The notes: generated from the letters alone by a model not told the origin. DNA of 37,594 bases from Runella sp. (GCA_023254175.1 JALQYJ010000064.1:1-37594); one strand, 5' to 3'; counted from the stretch's first letter, positions 16,251 to 24,952 are shown. Translations and numbers: made by a program.

Positions 16251-17063
16251 TCAAATAATTAGCTGAGGAAGTGTGTCTGAAGGTTTGTCGTCACCAACAG
16301 CTTGCTTGATTACCGAAAGATCGTGACGGAGGCGTTGGGTAAATAATGCAATGTCAAAACTATGCACTACTATATTTACTCCTTCGTTGATCCATTTGAT
16401 TTGGCGCTCTGGCTCCAGCGAAAAATGGATGCCAATAGCTAGTCCTTTAGCGCGGGTTTTATGAATGATGGTGCGGATGGCTTCTTCAAAAATAGGGTGG
16501 TCGTATTGTTCGGGCAAGCCCAGACTCACCGATAAATCGTGCGGACCAATAAAGACCGCATCTAATCCCTTGACCGACAGTAAATCGTCGAGGTGGTCGA
16601 GGGCAGGTACACTTTCAATGTTGGCGATACAAATGTTGGCGGCGTTGTAGTTAGCAATGTACTGCGCTAATTCGGTGGGCATTTCGGCACCTTCGTGAAG
16701 GTGTTGGTGTAACACCTGGCCTTTCAGTGGGCGGAACTTTACGCCACCAACTAGTTCCCGAATTTGGGTGGCTGATTCTAAATAGGGGGCTACTACCCCC
16801 AACGCACCGCCGTCGATTACTTGGCAGGCCAAAAAAGGGTCGGGGCTAGGAATACGAACGATAGGAGTAATGTCTAAGGCTCGGAAAATTTGACACATTT
16901 TGGCCAATTCACCACGGTCTAGCGGAATGTGTTCGGTATCAATAAACACAAAATCAAGCCCTATTTTTTTGAGTGCAGCAGGCCACAGAGGCGAGGTAGA
17001 CGTAAAACAAGTGCCGTAGACATTTTGGCCGTTTTGTAGTTTTTGAAGTAAGCTAAGAGTCAT
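16251..17063 (-). CDS. HpcH/HpaI-family class II pyruvate aldolase
   Basis: I use the ATG at 17061-17063 (270 residues). A longer reading from 17261 would add 66 unrelated hydrophobic residues and overlap the divergent glycosyltransferase. The family's active-site residues fall almost exactly at their standard positions: H45 in D-T-E-H-I, R70 in P-I-V-R-I, E150 in I-A-N-I-E-S and D176 in G-P-H-D-L-S. These bind a divalent metal and pyruvate enolate. The enzyme should cleave a 2-keto-3-deoxy sugar acid (or 4-hydroxy-2-oxo acid) to pyruvate plus an aldehyde. The downstream oxidoreductase could supply an upstream oxidation step, but the pathway is not evident. Cytoplasmic, with no signal. Confidence 0.92.
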   Translation of the reverse strand: MTLSLLQKLQNGQNVYGTCFTSTSPLWPAALKKIGLDFVFIDTEHIPLDRGELAKMCQIFRALDITPIVRIPSPDPFLACQVIDGGALGVVAPYLESATQIRELVGGVKFRPLKGQVLHQHLHEGAEMPTELAQYIANYNAANICIANIESVPALDHLDDLLSVKGLDAVFIGPHDLSVSLGLPEQYDHPIFEEAIRTIIHKTRAKGLAIGIHFSLEPERQIKWINEGVNIVVHSFDIALFTQRLRHDLSVIKQAVGDDKPSDTLPQLII

Positions 17064-17218
17064 CTTTAGAGCCTGAAAAAGAAAGAGTTGCTTTGTTAAA
17101 AAGAGCGTAAAAGTAATACGCTTAGTGTAAAGGATGAGGCTATTTATAAGAGTATCAATTTTGGCACGTTTATTGGAAAAATACCGCATGTGAGCAACAT
17201 CAATAACTGTAAAAGACA

Positions 17219-18250
17219 ATGGAAGCACCGAAAGAATTTGTAGCTTTGCTTCGAGATACACAAATGATTTTGGATAGTATGCCTGAAGAAGCCCTCGATA
17301 TATCGGTGGTTATACCACTTTTCAACGAAGAAGAATCTCTCCCTGAGCTTAGCGCGTGGATAAAACGCGTCATGGACGAGCATCAGTTTAGCTATGAAGT
17401 GTTGCTTATTGACGATGGAAGCTCCGACAATTCTTGGTCAATCATTCAGAAACTGTCAGTCGATAATCCGAGTATCAAAGGGATTCGTTTCAACCGTAAC
17501 TACGGAAAAACGCCTGCTTTGCAAACAGGTTTTCAGGTGGTAAAAGGCAAAGTGGTAATTACTATGGATGCTGACCTCCAAGATAGTCCCGACGAAATTC
17601 CAGAACTGTATCGAATGATTACCGAAGATGGGTACGATTTGGTATCGGGCTGGAAACAAAAACGCTATGACCCGCTCAGTAAAACGCTCCCAACGAAGTT
17701 GTTTAATGCCGTAACGCGCAGTATTTCAGGGGTATATCTCCACGATTTTAATTGCGGATTGAAAGCCTATAAACAGCGCGTAGTGAAAAATATCACACTT
17801 TATGGCGAAATGCACCGCTATATCCCCGTGGTAGCTAAGTGGAATGGTTTCCGTAAAATCGGGGAAAAAGTGGTGCAGCACCGCGCTCGTAAATACGGAA
17901 GTACGAAGTTTGGCTTAGAACGTTTTGTCAATGGCTTTTTGGATTTGCTTTCCATTACGTTTGTCCATCGTTTTAGCAAAGCGCCCATGCACTTCTTTGG
18001 GTTGTGGGGAACGCTCTCTTTTTTGATTGGATTTTTGATTACGACGGTTCTGATTATCAAGAAATTATACTTGATTTACACCCACGAACCTTATCGTAAT
18101 GTGACCGAAAATCCGTTGTTTTACCTGGCACTGGTGGCCATTGTCATCGGATTTCAACTTTTTTTAGCAGGATTTTTGGGTGAAATGATGGTAAAACAAC
18201 ATACCGTCAAACAACCTGATTATCTAGTAACGGAACAGATTGGGATTTAA
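17219..18250 (+). CDS. Family 2 glycosyltransferase with two C-terminal membrane helices (GtrB/DPM1-like)
   Basis: This is a 343-residue protein. The GT-A nucleotide-sugar site is present: V-V-I-P-L-F-N-E-E (30-38), L-L-I-D-D-G-S-S-D (D65, D66) and the metal motif M-D-A-D-L-Q-D (116-122). H-D-F-N-C-G-L-K-A-Y follows in the acceptor region. Two hydrophobic segments (about 263-285 and 301-325) anchor it in the inner membrane. This layout is that of polyprenyl-phosphate sugar transferases such as GtrB, ArnC and DPM1, which load a sugar on undecaprenyl phosphate for envelope glycan decoration. An N-terminal extension of about 25 residues precedes the GT core. No flippase or second transferase is adjacent. 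It is divergent from the aldolase and followed directly by two hairpins. Confidence 0.92.
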   Translation: MEAPKEFVALLRDTQMILDSMPEEALDISVVIPLFNEEESLPELSAWIKRVMDEHQFSYEVLLIDDGSSDNSWSIIQKLSVDNPSIKGIRFNRNYGKTPALQTGFQVVKGKVVITMDADLQDSPDEIPELYRMITEDGYDLVSGWKQKRYDPLSKTLPTKLFNAVTRSISGVYLHDFNCGLKAYKQRVVKNITLYGEMHRYIPVVAKWNGFRKIGEKVVQHRARKYGSTKFGLERFVNGFLDLLSITFVHRFSKAPMHFFGLWGTLSFLIGFLITTVLIIKKLYLIYTHEPYRNVTENPLFYLALVAIVIGFQLFLAGFLGEMMVKQHTVKQPDYLVTEQIGI

Positions 18251-18294
18251 CAAGGTTTTGAGAAACCTTGAGCGTCAGATTTGAGAATCTGACG
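18251..18294 (+). terminator. Tandem TGAG-loop hairpins directly after the glycosyltransferase
   Basis: CAAGGTTT-TGAG-AAACCTTG (18251-18270) starts at the base after the stop codon. The second hairpin has arms CGTCAGATT and AATCTGACG (18273-18294) around the same TGAG loop. Neither is followed by a clean T-run, so they are either factor-assisted terminators or dispersed palindromes. They share a TTTGAGAA core with the 13725-13760 hairpin type. Confidence 0.6.
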
Positions 18295-18496
18295 TCACTT
18301 GTCGTGAGGTTAGTTACTCATTGTTGGTGACTCAGTTACTCAAATTCATAACTAGCGGTGGTATTAACTGACCAAGTGTTGTACTTTTCTCAGACTACAT
18401 TGTAAATTATAGGGCATATTGAACGTTTGATAGCGGAGGGTGAAATTGTAAACTCATTGATGACGTTGTTGTACCAAAATTACAAAATAGCATTTT

Positions 18497-21049
18497 TTAA
18501 AACTCTCCAAACTGTCCGTACATATCCTTCAATTTCGGGTCACGTTCGGCATTGCGGATGTCTTTTCGCATGGCTTTTACACCTTCAATATCGGTCAGAA
18601 GGCCCAGTACTTGGTAAGCTCCAAATCGCACAAAATAGGCGGGGTCATTGCGAGCCATGGTTTCGAGCAGTGGCAGTGCTTTTCGCTGCACTTCGCTGTT
18701 GGATTTAATGAGGTATTTGCCAAATACTTGCAAAAAGTTATACATCTCACCCGACTTCAAACGCTTCATTTTCAGCATAAACCAGTCGTATTGCTCGGGT
18801 TTGGCCAAGCCTGCGTAGTAATTGGCCACAGCCGTTACGATTTCGCTGTTGGGGGCGTTTTCAAAACGCTTCGCAACGTCGGCGGCATCGTCGGGTTTCC
18901 CGATAAGGTAGGCATCGAGGGCTGCCGAAACTACCTGATACGAGCTGTCGTTGAGGGCTTCGCGTAAAAGAGGGTCGTTAGAGCTGTCCCCAAACGAACC
19001 TAACGTAATGATGGCCTCAGTACGCACCCGAGGATGGGCATCTACGCGAGCTTTGCTCTGAATAATTCGTTCGACTTCGTTGAATTGCAAGCCATCGTAT
19101 TCTGAAAAGTTGGAAAGAGCTAATTGCCTGATTTTCCAAAATTTATCGCTCATGGCTTTCATCATGAGTTGTCGCACGGTAGAGTCGGCAAGTTGGTTTT
19201 CTAAGCCCGTAATCGCTTCATAGCGAGCAAGGTATTTATTACAATGTTGGTATTGAAAAATAAATTCAAGCTTTGACTTTTCGTAATTAATCTCGCCCAA
19301 CAGTTGCCGTTCGGCGTCAAAATCCACCAAATCAGGGCGTTGTTTGACTGGAATTTCAAACGTTTGTTTTGCTTTACTGACAACAATGTCATGGGTTTTT
19401 TTTTGCCCATTTACCCATACATCTACTTTGAGGGGTAAGCGATAAATTGGAGTATAAAGCGAGTCTTGCAACTGAGTGACTTTGAGCGTCACTTTATCGG
19501 CTTCGTACGATTTTTCTACTTTCAACGTAGGGTGTCCTGGTGATAAGAACCACTGATTAAAAAACCAGTTCAAATCTTCGCCGGTCACTTCTTCAAACGC
19601 CCCCCGTAAATCGTTCACTTCGGCCGTTCCGAATCCGTAGCGAATGAGGTAATTGCGCATGGCGGTAAAAAATGCTTCGTCGCCAATATATTTGCGAAGC
19701 ATGTGCAAGACTAACCCTCCTTTGGCATAAGAGTGGTTGTCGAACATGTCTTCCATGTCGGTGTAATTGTAGCGAATGAGGGGTTCTTGTTTCTGTTCAG
19801 ACTCGCCCAAATACTGTTGCAAAGAACCTTGTGCCCAAAAATCAGCTTGTTCGGGGCCGAGTTTGTGTTCGTTCCAGAGGTATTCAGAATAATTGGCAAA
19901 GGCCTCGTTGAGCGGCAAATGCACCCACGACTCGCAAGTGACCAAATTTCCAAACCAGTGGTGCATCAGTTCGTGCGCGATGACATCGTCGGAGTTTCCA
20001 TCTAGCAAAGCGCGGGTATCAGTTTGGATATTTTCGGCGTGAACAGTCATGGATGTGTTTTCCATGGCACCTGCCACAAAGTCTCGAACGGCAATTTGGG
20101 CGTATTTATCCCACTGAAATTCTATCCCAAACTTATTTTCAAAGAACTCAATCATTTCGCGCGTTCGTCCAAAAATGGCTTTGGCGTGCGGGGCATATTC
20201 GGGTTCTACATAATAACTCAGCTCAAGGCCATTGTGAATGGTATCTCGGACCACGGCAAAATCACCGACCACAAAGGCCGCCAAATAGGGAGCGTGTGGC
20301 AGTTTTTGCACCCATCGGTCGGTGCGGGTACTGTCAGGATTGAGGCGAGATTCGACGAGTTTTCCGTTGGAAAGGGTTTTAAAGCGTTTCTCGACCGTTA
20401 GACGAATGTCTTGGGTCATTTTTTCGTTCGGGCTATCGACCGTAGGCATCCAGCAGGAATTGTACTCGGTCTCGCCCTGCGTCCAAATCTGCTGTGGTTT
20501 TCCTTCGTCTAGCCCATCGGCATTGATAAAATATAGCCCTTTGTCGCCCTTTGCGCCCACAATTCCCGCAGGGAGCTCGTTGGGTTTTGCTACGTAGTCG
20601 ATAAGTACGTGAATGGTGTCAAATCGTGAGTACTTACGCCGCAACTTGATATTCAAAAGGCGCTTGTCGTAGGTGTATTCGAGCGGGTCGTTGATGTATT
20701 CGTAGATGTACTTTTTTTTCTGGTAATCGTATTTTTTGAGGGTATCTAGTTGGAAAATGCCCTTAATATCGAAACCCTTCGCGTCTAGTTCGAGGGTGTT
20801 TTGGGGGTAAAAATAGGGCTTAAACGTAATGACAGCTTTCCCTAACGCGTGCTGCCGTAGCCAATCGAAACGGAGGTTGAGTTGGGTGTGTAAAATATCA
20901 TTTTTAAGCGTACGAGTGGGACGATTGGGTCCTTTTTTGGCTACCCAAACAGGCGCTTTGCGAAGCGTATCGGCTGGGTTGTTTGCCTTCGAAAATGAGC
21001 AAAATGCTGTAAAACAAGTAAATAAAAGTAATGCGATTCGTTTTACCAT
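18497..21049 (-). CDS. Exported M1-family zinc aminopeptidase with C-terminal HEAT-like repeats
   Basis: This is an 850-residue protein with a signal peptide (about 1-22, I-A-L-L-L-F-T-C-F-T-A-F-C-S-F-S-K-A). The M1 exopeptidase motif is G-A-M-E-N (327-331). The zinc site is H-E-L-M-H (H359, H363, catalytic E360), with the third ligand E382 in N-E-A-F-A, exactly 18 residues after the second His. The Y-x-x-x-G-x-x-V region is Y-A-K-G-G-L-V-L-H-M-L. Residues about 610-850 are helical repeats of HEAT type (for example V-R-T-E-A-I-I-T-L-G-S-F-G). It would remove N-terminal residues from peptides in the periplasm. It is downstream of asd but separated by a terminator, so it is probably transcribed alone. 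Confidence 0.95.
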   Translation of the reverse strand: MVKRIALLLFTCFTAFCSFSKANNPADTLRKAPVWVAKKGPNRPTRTLKNDILHTQLNLRFDWLRQHALGKAVITFKPYFYPQNTLELDAKGFDIKGIFQLDTLKKYDYQKKKYIYEYINDPLEYTYDKRLLNIKLRRKYSRFDTIHVLIDYVAKPNELPAGIVGAKGDKGLYFINADGLDEGKPQQIWTQGETEYNSCWMPTVDSPNEKMTQDIRLTVEKRFKTLSNGKLVESRLNPDSTRTDRWVQKLPHAPYLAAFVVGDFAVVRDTIHNGLELSYYVEPEYAPHAKAIFGRTREMIEFFENKFGIEFQWDKYAQIAVRDFVAGAMENTSMTVHAENIQTDTRALLDGNSDDVIAHELMHHWFGNLVTCESWVHLPLNEAFANYSEYLWNEHKLGPEQADFWAQGSLQQYLGESEQKQEPLIRYNYTDMEDMFDNHSYAKGGLVLHMLRKYIGDEAFFTAMRNYLIRYGFGTAEVNDLRGAFEEVTGEDLNWFFNQWFLSPGHPTLKVEKSYEADKVTLKVTQLQDSLYTPIYRLPLKVDVWVNGQKKTHDIVVSKAKQTFEIPVKQRPDLVDFDAERQLLGEINYEKSKLEFIFQYQHCNKYLARYEAITGLENQLADSTVRQLMMKAMSDKFWKIRQLALSNFSEYDGLQFNEVERIIQSKARVDAHPRVRTEAIITLGSFGDSSNDPLLREALNDSSYQVVSAALDAYLIGKPDDAADVAKRFENAPNSEIVTAVANYYAGLAKPEQYDWFMLKMKRLKSGEMYNFLQVFGKYLIKSNSEVQRKALPLLETMARNDPAYFVRFGAYQVLGLLTDIEGVKAMRKDIRNAERDPKLKDMYGQFGEF

Positions 21050-21186
21050 TAGTTCAATCCTTTGCCTTTAGGACGTTGAAAGTCAAAAAGGTAATTTGTG
21101 AAAATGAGAAAAATAGTGTGTTAACACAGATTAAATAATAACGCAAAGTTCGGAAAGGTATTGGAAACAACGCAACAATTCACAAA

Positions 21187-21222
21187 AAAAGCGCCAATCG
21201 ATGTCATTCGACTGGCGCTTTT
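21187..21222 (-). terminator. Rho-independent terminator for asd
   Basis: Read on the minus strand, AAAAGCGCCAGTCGA pairs with TCGATTGGCGCTTTT (one G-U pair) and is followed by further T residues, seven in a row in total. It lies 35 bp after the asd stop and 137 bp before the aminopeptidase start, so it separates the two genes. Confidence 0.85.
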
Positions 21223-21224
21223 GC

Positions 21225-21246
21225 TGGTCAGATGATAGTCAGACCA
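21225..21246. repeat. 22-bp imperfect palindrome, copy d (best-formed)
   Basis: TGGTCAGA and TCAGACCA are the ends; they are complementary at 7 of 8 positions around a central TGATAG. It lies between the asd stop and its terminator. With the copies at 12313, 12361 and 12701 it defines a family in this window. Confidence 0.6.
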
Positions 21247-21256
21247 CTGTTTAACC

Positions 21257-22249
21257 TTATACCAATTCGTTTTTTACCAAATACTCAGCAATCTGAACGG
21301 CGTTGGTGGCTGCTCCTTTACGGAGGTTGTCGGCCACAATCCAGAGATTGAGGGTTTTAGGTTGTGATTCGTCGCGGCGAATACGTCCTACAAACGTCTC
21401 ATCTTTGCCGTGTGCCGTCAAAGGCATCGGATATATTTTATTTTGTGGGTCGTCTTGAATTACTACACCTTCGGCTTGGCCCAAGATTTCGTAAATATCT
21501 TTGAGGTCAAACTCGTTTTCAAACTCAATGTTTACGGCTTCCGAGTGACCGCCAATCGTCGGGATACGCACCGTCGTAGCTGTAACGGCGATGTTATCAT
21601 CCATCATGATTTTCTTGGTTTCGTTAGTCATTTTCATCTCCTCTTTGGTATAGCCGTTATCCAAGAAAACGTCGATGTGAGGCAATACATTGAGGTCGAT
21701 AGAGTGAGGATATACCTTTGGAACGTCTTGATTACCATTGCGTTCTGCAAAAAGTTGGTCAACCGCTGCTTTACCCGTTCCTGTCACCGATTGGTAGGTC
21801 GAAACTACCACGCGTTTGATGCCATAGCGCTTGTGCAATGGATTCAAAACGACCACCATCTGGATGGTTGAGCAGTTGGGGTTGGCAATAATTTTATCTT
21901 CTTTGGTCAACGTGAAGGCGTTGATTTCGGGTACTACCAATTTCTTGGTTGGATCCATACGCCAAGCCGATGAGTTGTCAACGACTGTGATGCCTGCCTC
22001 AGCAAATTTAGGAGCAAGCGACAAAGAAGTTCCACCACCTGCCGAAAAAATAGCGATAGCTGGCTTTGCTGCAATTGCATCTTCAAAGCTAACAATGGTG
22101 TACTGTTTACCCTTGAACGTGACCTGTTTACCTACTGATTTTTCTGATGCTACTGGAATCAACTCAGTGATTGGGAAGTTACGCTCTTCGAGTACTTTGA
22201 GGATTTCGCTGCCTACCAAACCGGTAGCGCCTACTACTGCGATTTTCAT
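21257..22249 (-). CDS. asd: Aspartate-semialdehyde dehydrogenase
   Basis: This is a 330-residue cytoplasmic enzyme. It opens with the NADP-binding V-G-A-T-G-L-V-G (6-13). The catalytic cysteine lies in N-P-N-C-S-T-I-Q (C126), and G-G-H-S-E-A-V plus the late R-I-R-R-D supply the substrate-binding His and Arg region. It converts L-aspartyl phosphate to aspartate semialdehyde, the branch point for lysine/diaminopimelate, threonine, methionine and isoleucine. Length and sequence order are normal. It stands alone: a terminator follows it, and a 112-nt fold-back lies 49 bp upstream of the ATG, perhaps within its leader. Confidence 0.96.
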   Translation of the reverse strand: MKIAVVGATGLVGSEILKVLEERNFPITELIPVASEKSVGKQVTFKGKQYTIVSFEDAIAAKPAIAIFSAGGGTSLSLAPKFAEAGITVVDNSSAWRMDPTKKLVVPEINAFTLTKEDKIIANPNCSTIQMVVVLNPLHKRYGIKRVVVSTYQSVTGTGKAAVDQLFAERNGNQDVPKVYPHSIDLNVLPHIDVFLDNGYTKEEMKMTNETKKIMMDDNIAVTATTVRIPTIGGHSEAVNIEFENEFDLKDIYEILGQAEGVVIQDDPQNKIYPMPLTAHGKDETFVGRIRRDESQPKTLNLWIVADNLRKGAATNAVQIAEYLVKNELV

Positions 22250-22298
22250 TGGTTTGCTCTTGTTTGAGTTATTGAAATTTAACGGATGTACATAAAAA

Positions 22299-22410
22299 AA
22301 TCGTCACCGCGAAGGTTAAGAATCTGGACAAACACGCTGGCATGATAGGGTCAATATCCCATCAGGCTCCGCGTGTCTATTTAGATTTCTTTGTGTTCAC
22401 AGTGACGATT
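22299..22410. repeat. 112-nt fold-back element upstream of asd
   Basis: The outer arms AATCGTCAC (22299-22307) and GTGACGATT (22402-22410) are perfectly complementary. Further inward AAGAATCT pairs with AGATTTCTT (one bulge) and AAACACG with CGTGTCT (partly), ending in TGATAGGG / CCCATCA around an AATAT-containing loop. It is therefore one long imperfect hairpin. It ends 49 bp before the asd ATG. It may be a dispersed intergenic repeat or a structured 5' leader. It resembles no riboswitch I recognise. Confidence 0.65.
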
Positions 22411-22423
22411 CAAAATGTGGGTG

Positions 22424-22431
22424 CAAAATAA
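22424..22431 (-). promoter_or_regulatory. Weak candidate -7 element (TTATTTTG) upstream of the fold-back
   Basis: One change from TAnnTTTG on the minus strand. About 20 bp upstream is CTTG, three of four bases of the -33 consensus. If used, transcription of asd would start near 22418 and include the whole fold-back. No better site was seen between the fold-back and the ATG. Confidence 0.28.
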
Positions 22432-22556
22432 GAGTTTTCTCAGATGTAAGTCAAGAAAATAATGAATTTTTTATAAAAAAATCTAAGGTTGTTTATTAAA
22501 ATGATAATAATACAGCTCTAAAAATAAAAAAATGAGATTTTTGTAGCTATTTTTTG

Positions 22557-22798
22557 TCATTTTGTTAATTCATTGACCTTGAATCGTTTTAAGTTTTGCT
22601 CAGTCCAGAACTGACTGTTGGGTTTGAGAATGACGTTGAGAAACCCTAAAGTGACTGTAACGCCCAATGCCATCAGTTTTAGTTTTGATGTGGGTATGAA
22701 ATTCTCCTAGTAAGCGCAATAATGAGAAGGTCTGTTGTATCGATGACATTTCCCGTGAGGGTTTGGGAGGCACACACTAAAGGTAGGACAAGGCAAAA
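22557..22798 (-). other. Gene-poor gap upstream of asd with short, possibly degenerate coding stretches
   Basis: The 410 bp between the fold-back and the cyclo-ligase gene have no intact gene. Two short minus-strand readings stand out. One (22679-22798) looks like a signal peptide followed by the mature-start motif S-Q-T-L-T-G-N-V-I-D, seen in secreted Bacteroidota proteins, but it soon stops. The other is a 38-codon ORF (22557-22673; M-A-L-G-V-T-V-T-L-G-F-L-N-V-I-L) with one hydrophobic segment. They could be remnants of one broken gene, a small membrane protein, or chance. The stretch 22440-22560 is simply AT-rich. Confidence 0.25.
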
Positions 22799-22820
22799 TA
22801 ATTACCGAGTAGCAAGTTAT

Positions 22821-23432
22821 TCAAAGCCCACGCGTTGTTACCGAAGAAGTAGGTGAAAATCGCCATACGTTGGTAGGAGTAATGCAGTAATCTAGGCGAA
22901 CATCGAAGGCTTCGGCGTCGGTGATGGTTTCTACGGGGTCAAAAAAAGACACCCCTACTTTTAGTACATTGGAACGGCAATGCGCCAAAAAACGGTCATA
23001 GAATCCCTTTCCATACCCAACCCGATTGCCTTGGTGGTCAAATGCTAAAAGTGGAATAATCACCAAATCTATCTTTGACACAGGAAATAGGGGAGAAGTG
23101 TCGGGATTGGGTTCTAAAATACCCCATTGATTTTTGAGCAGTTCGATGCTAGATGACCACCGATAATGCTCCATTTCGCCCGTTTTGGGAAGGCTACGCG
23201 GAACGACGATGCTCGTGCGGGGAAATGCTTGTTGAAGGGTATCAATGATGGGGAATGTATCTACCTCATTTTGCCGACGAATGGGTAAATAGCAATGAAT
23301 GGCTTGGAAGTCAGCCACAGGAAAAGTGGCAAAAAACAGCCGCGCAATGGCTTGACTTTGCGCGGCTGTTTCGGAAGGTGACAGTGCCACACGGCGTTCT
23401 TTGAACAATTTGCGTAGCTCCTTTTTGGTCAT
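22821..23432 (-). CDS. 5-formyltetrahydrofolate cyclo-ligase
   Basis: This is a 203-residue cytoplasmic enzyme that uses ATP to convert 5-formyl-THF to 5,10-methenyl-THF. It begins K-K-E-L-R-K-L-F-K-E-R-R, the usual basic N-terminus. E56 in R-R-Q-N-E-V-D-T follows, and the signature nucleotide/substrate loop R-V-G-Y-G-K-G-F-Y-D-R-F spans 137-148. Length matches the family. The start lies 2 bp after the stop of the POT transporter gene, so the pair is cotranscribed, although no functional link is obvious. Confidence 0.95.
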   Translation of the reverse strand: MTKKELRKLFKERRVALSPSETAAQSQAIARLFFATFPVADFQAIHCYLPIRRQNEVDTFPIIDTLQQAFPRTSIVVPRSLPKTGEMEHYRWSSSIELLKNQWGILEPNPDTSPLFPVSKIDLVIIPLLAFDHQGNRVGYGKGFYDRFLAHCRSNVLKVGVSFFDPVETITDAEAFDVRLDYCITPTNVWRFSPTSSVTTRGL

Positions 23433-23434
23433 GA

Positions 23435-24952
23435 TTATTTTGCTCCGTGCATCATTTTACTAAGTCGCCCAGCTAACAAAAATAATACCAATGAAGCAAC
23501 CCCTGATAAGGCCACATTAATGAGGAAAAACTCATATAAATTATGGATTTCGATTCCTAAAAAATGGGTGGTTTTACCTGGTTCTGGATACAGCCCCGAA
23601 ATCATTCCTGCCGCTTTATTGGCGATAGCTGGTGCTAAAAACCACACCGCCATCATCAAAGAAACGTACTTGGGAGGCGAAAGTTTGTTAACCAACGAAA
23701 GTCCGATAGGAGATAAGCATAGCTCTCCGACTGAGTGTAATAAGTATAGCGCTACCAAGTAAAACATACTTACCTTAATGCCAGGAATTAGATTTTTTAC
23801 AGGAATTTCAATGACTACAAAGCCCAAAGTCACTAGAAAAAGCCCAATGGCCATTTTATATAAAGAGGAGGGCTCGGCATTTCTTTTACCCAAAAACCCC
23901 CATAAAAAAGCCATCAACGGCGCACAGGTAACGATAAAAAAGCCATTGAGATTTTGAAAAAGGCTGGGCGGAACGGTATAACCAAAAATATCGCGGTCGG
24001 TTTGCTCATCAGCAAAAAAAGTGAGTGAAGCAGGAGCTTGTTCAAACGTAGCCCAGAAGAAAATGACAAAAAACGAAATGATAAAGATGACGGCCACCTT
24101 CTCGCGGTCAATTCGGGTGAGTGATTTGTCTGCAAAAACAAGATAAACAATCACTAACGCTGACAGTATCAAAAATGGAAAGATAATATTTGTAACGAAG
24201 GCATCTACATACATGATACCAAGAGAAGCTAAAAGTAAGGCAGGAAGCCAAAAATAGACTTTTTTGATACTAGGAGAGTCGGCGGGTGTAATACCAACGG
24301 GGCTGCCGTCCCAAGAGAACAGGTATTTGTTTTGCCCCCACCAGAGGGTCAGGGTAGCAAGAAGCATGGCAAAACCACAAGCTAAAAAAGCCCATTTGAA
24401 GTCATTAGGGTTACCAGTATCTCCAAAAATACTGGTGACGAGGTTGCCTAAAAATGACCCTAAATTGATACCCATATAGAAAATGGTATAGGCAGCATCT
24501 CGGCGGCGGTCGCCTGGGCCATAGAGTGTTCCTACCATCGAGGAAATATTGGGTTTGAAGAACCCGTTTCCTGTAATCATCAATCCTAGCCCTAAAAAAA
24601 GCAATAAACTCGCTATTGGACTAAGGCCCTCGGTGGCCGTTTCGGGGCGTATGAGAGAGGAAAAGAAAAGAACAAATTGGCCTAACGCCATCAAAATACC
24701 TCCCGTCAGGATAGAACGCCTGTTGCCCCAGTAACGGTCGGCAATGAACCCTCCGATGAGCGGTGTCATATAGACGAGTCCTACATATCCGCCATAAATA
24801 TTGGAAGCCATTGCTTTGTCAAAGAAAAGTGCTTTGGTGAGGTAAAGTACCAAGATAGCACGCATTCCATAGTAGGAAAAACGCTCCCACATTTCGGTAG
24901 CAAAGAGTAGATAGAGGCCGTTGGGGTGACGTGAAGATGTATTTTCTGCCAT
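23435..24952 (-). CDS. POT/PTR-family proton-dependent oligopeptide transporter
   Basis: This is a 505-residue inner-membrane protein with about 12-14 helices. The family's E-x-x-E-R-F motif is in helix 1 (E20, E23, R24, F25 in T-E-M-W-E-R-F-S-Y-Y-G). G-F-I-A-D-R-Y-W-G follows in the first loop, and F-Y-M-G-I-N-L-G-S-F-L-G matches the helix 5 signature. It imports di- and tripeptides with protons. It is upstream of the cyclo-ligase gene with a 2-bp gap and downstream of the efflux operon terminator, from which a separate promoter is expected. With the M1 aminopeptidase and dipeptide epimerase elsewhere in the window it is part of a loose peptide-use theme. Confidence 0.95.
   Translation of the reverse strand: MAENTSSRHPNGLYLLFATEMWERFSYYGMRAILVLYLTKALFFDKAMASNIYGGYVGLVYMTPLIGGFIADRYWGNRRSILTGGILMALGQFVLFFSSLIRPETATEGLSPIASLLLFLGLGLMITGNGFFKPNISSMVGTLYGPGDRRRDAAYTIFYMGINLGSFLGNLVTSIFGDTGNPNDFKWAFLACGFAMLLATLTLWWGQNKYLFSWDGSPVGITPADSPSIKKVYFWLPALLLASLGIMYVDAFVTNIIFPFLILSALVIVYLVFADKSLTRIDREKVAVIFIISFFVIFFWATFEQAPASLTFFADEQTDRDIFGYTVPPSLFQNLNGFFIVTCAPLMAFLWGFLGKRNAEPSSLYKMAIGLFLVTLGFVVIEIPVKNLIPGIKVSMFYLVALYLLHSVGELCLSPIGLSLVNKLSPPKYVSLMMAVWFLAPAIANKAAGMISGLYPEPGKTTHFLGIEIHNLYEFFLINVALSGVASLVLFLLAGRLSKMMHGAK

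Noticed and set aside
17064-17261. N-terminal extension of the HpcH/HpaI aldolase
   Set aside because: The added 66 residues are unrelated to the family and overlap the divergent glycosyltransferase start; with the ATG at 17063 the active-site residues fall at standard positions.
18311-18342. Direct repeats of GTTACTCA in the gap after the glycosyltransferase
   Set aside because: Two 8-bp matches in AT-rich DNA; no attachment-site or regulatory context.
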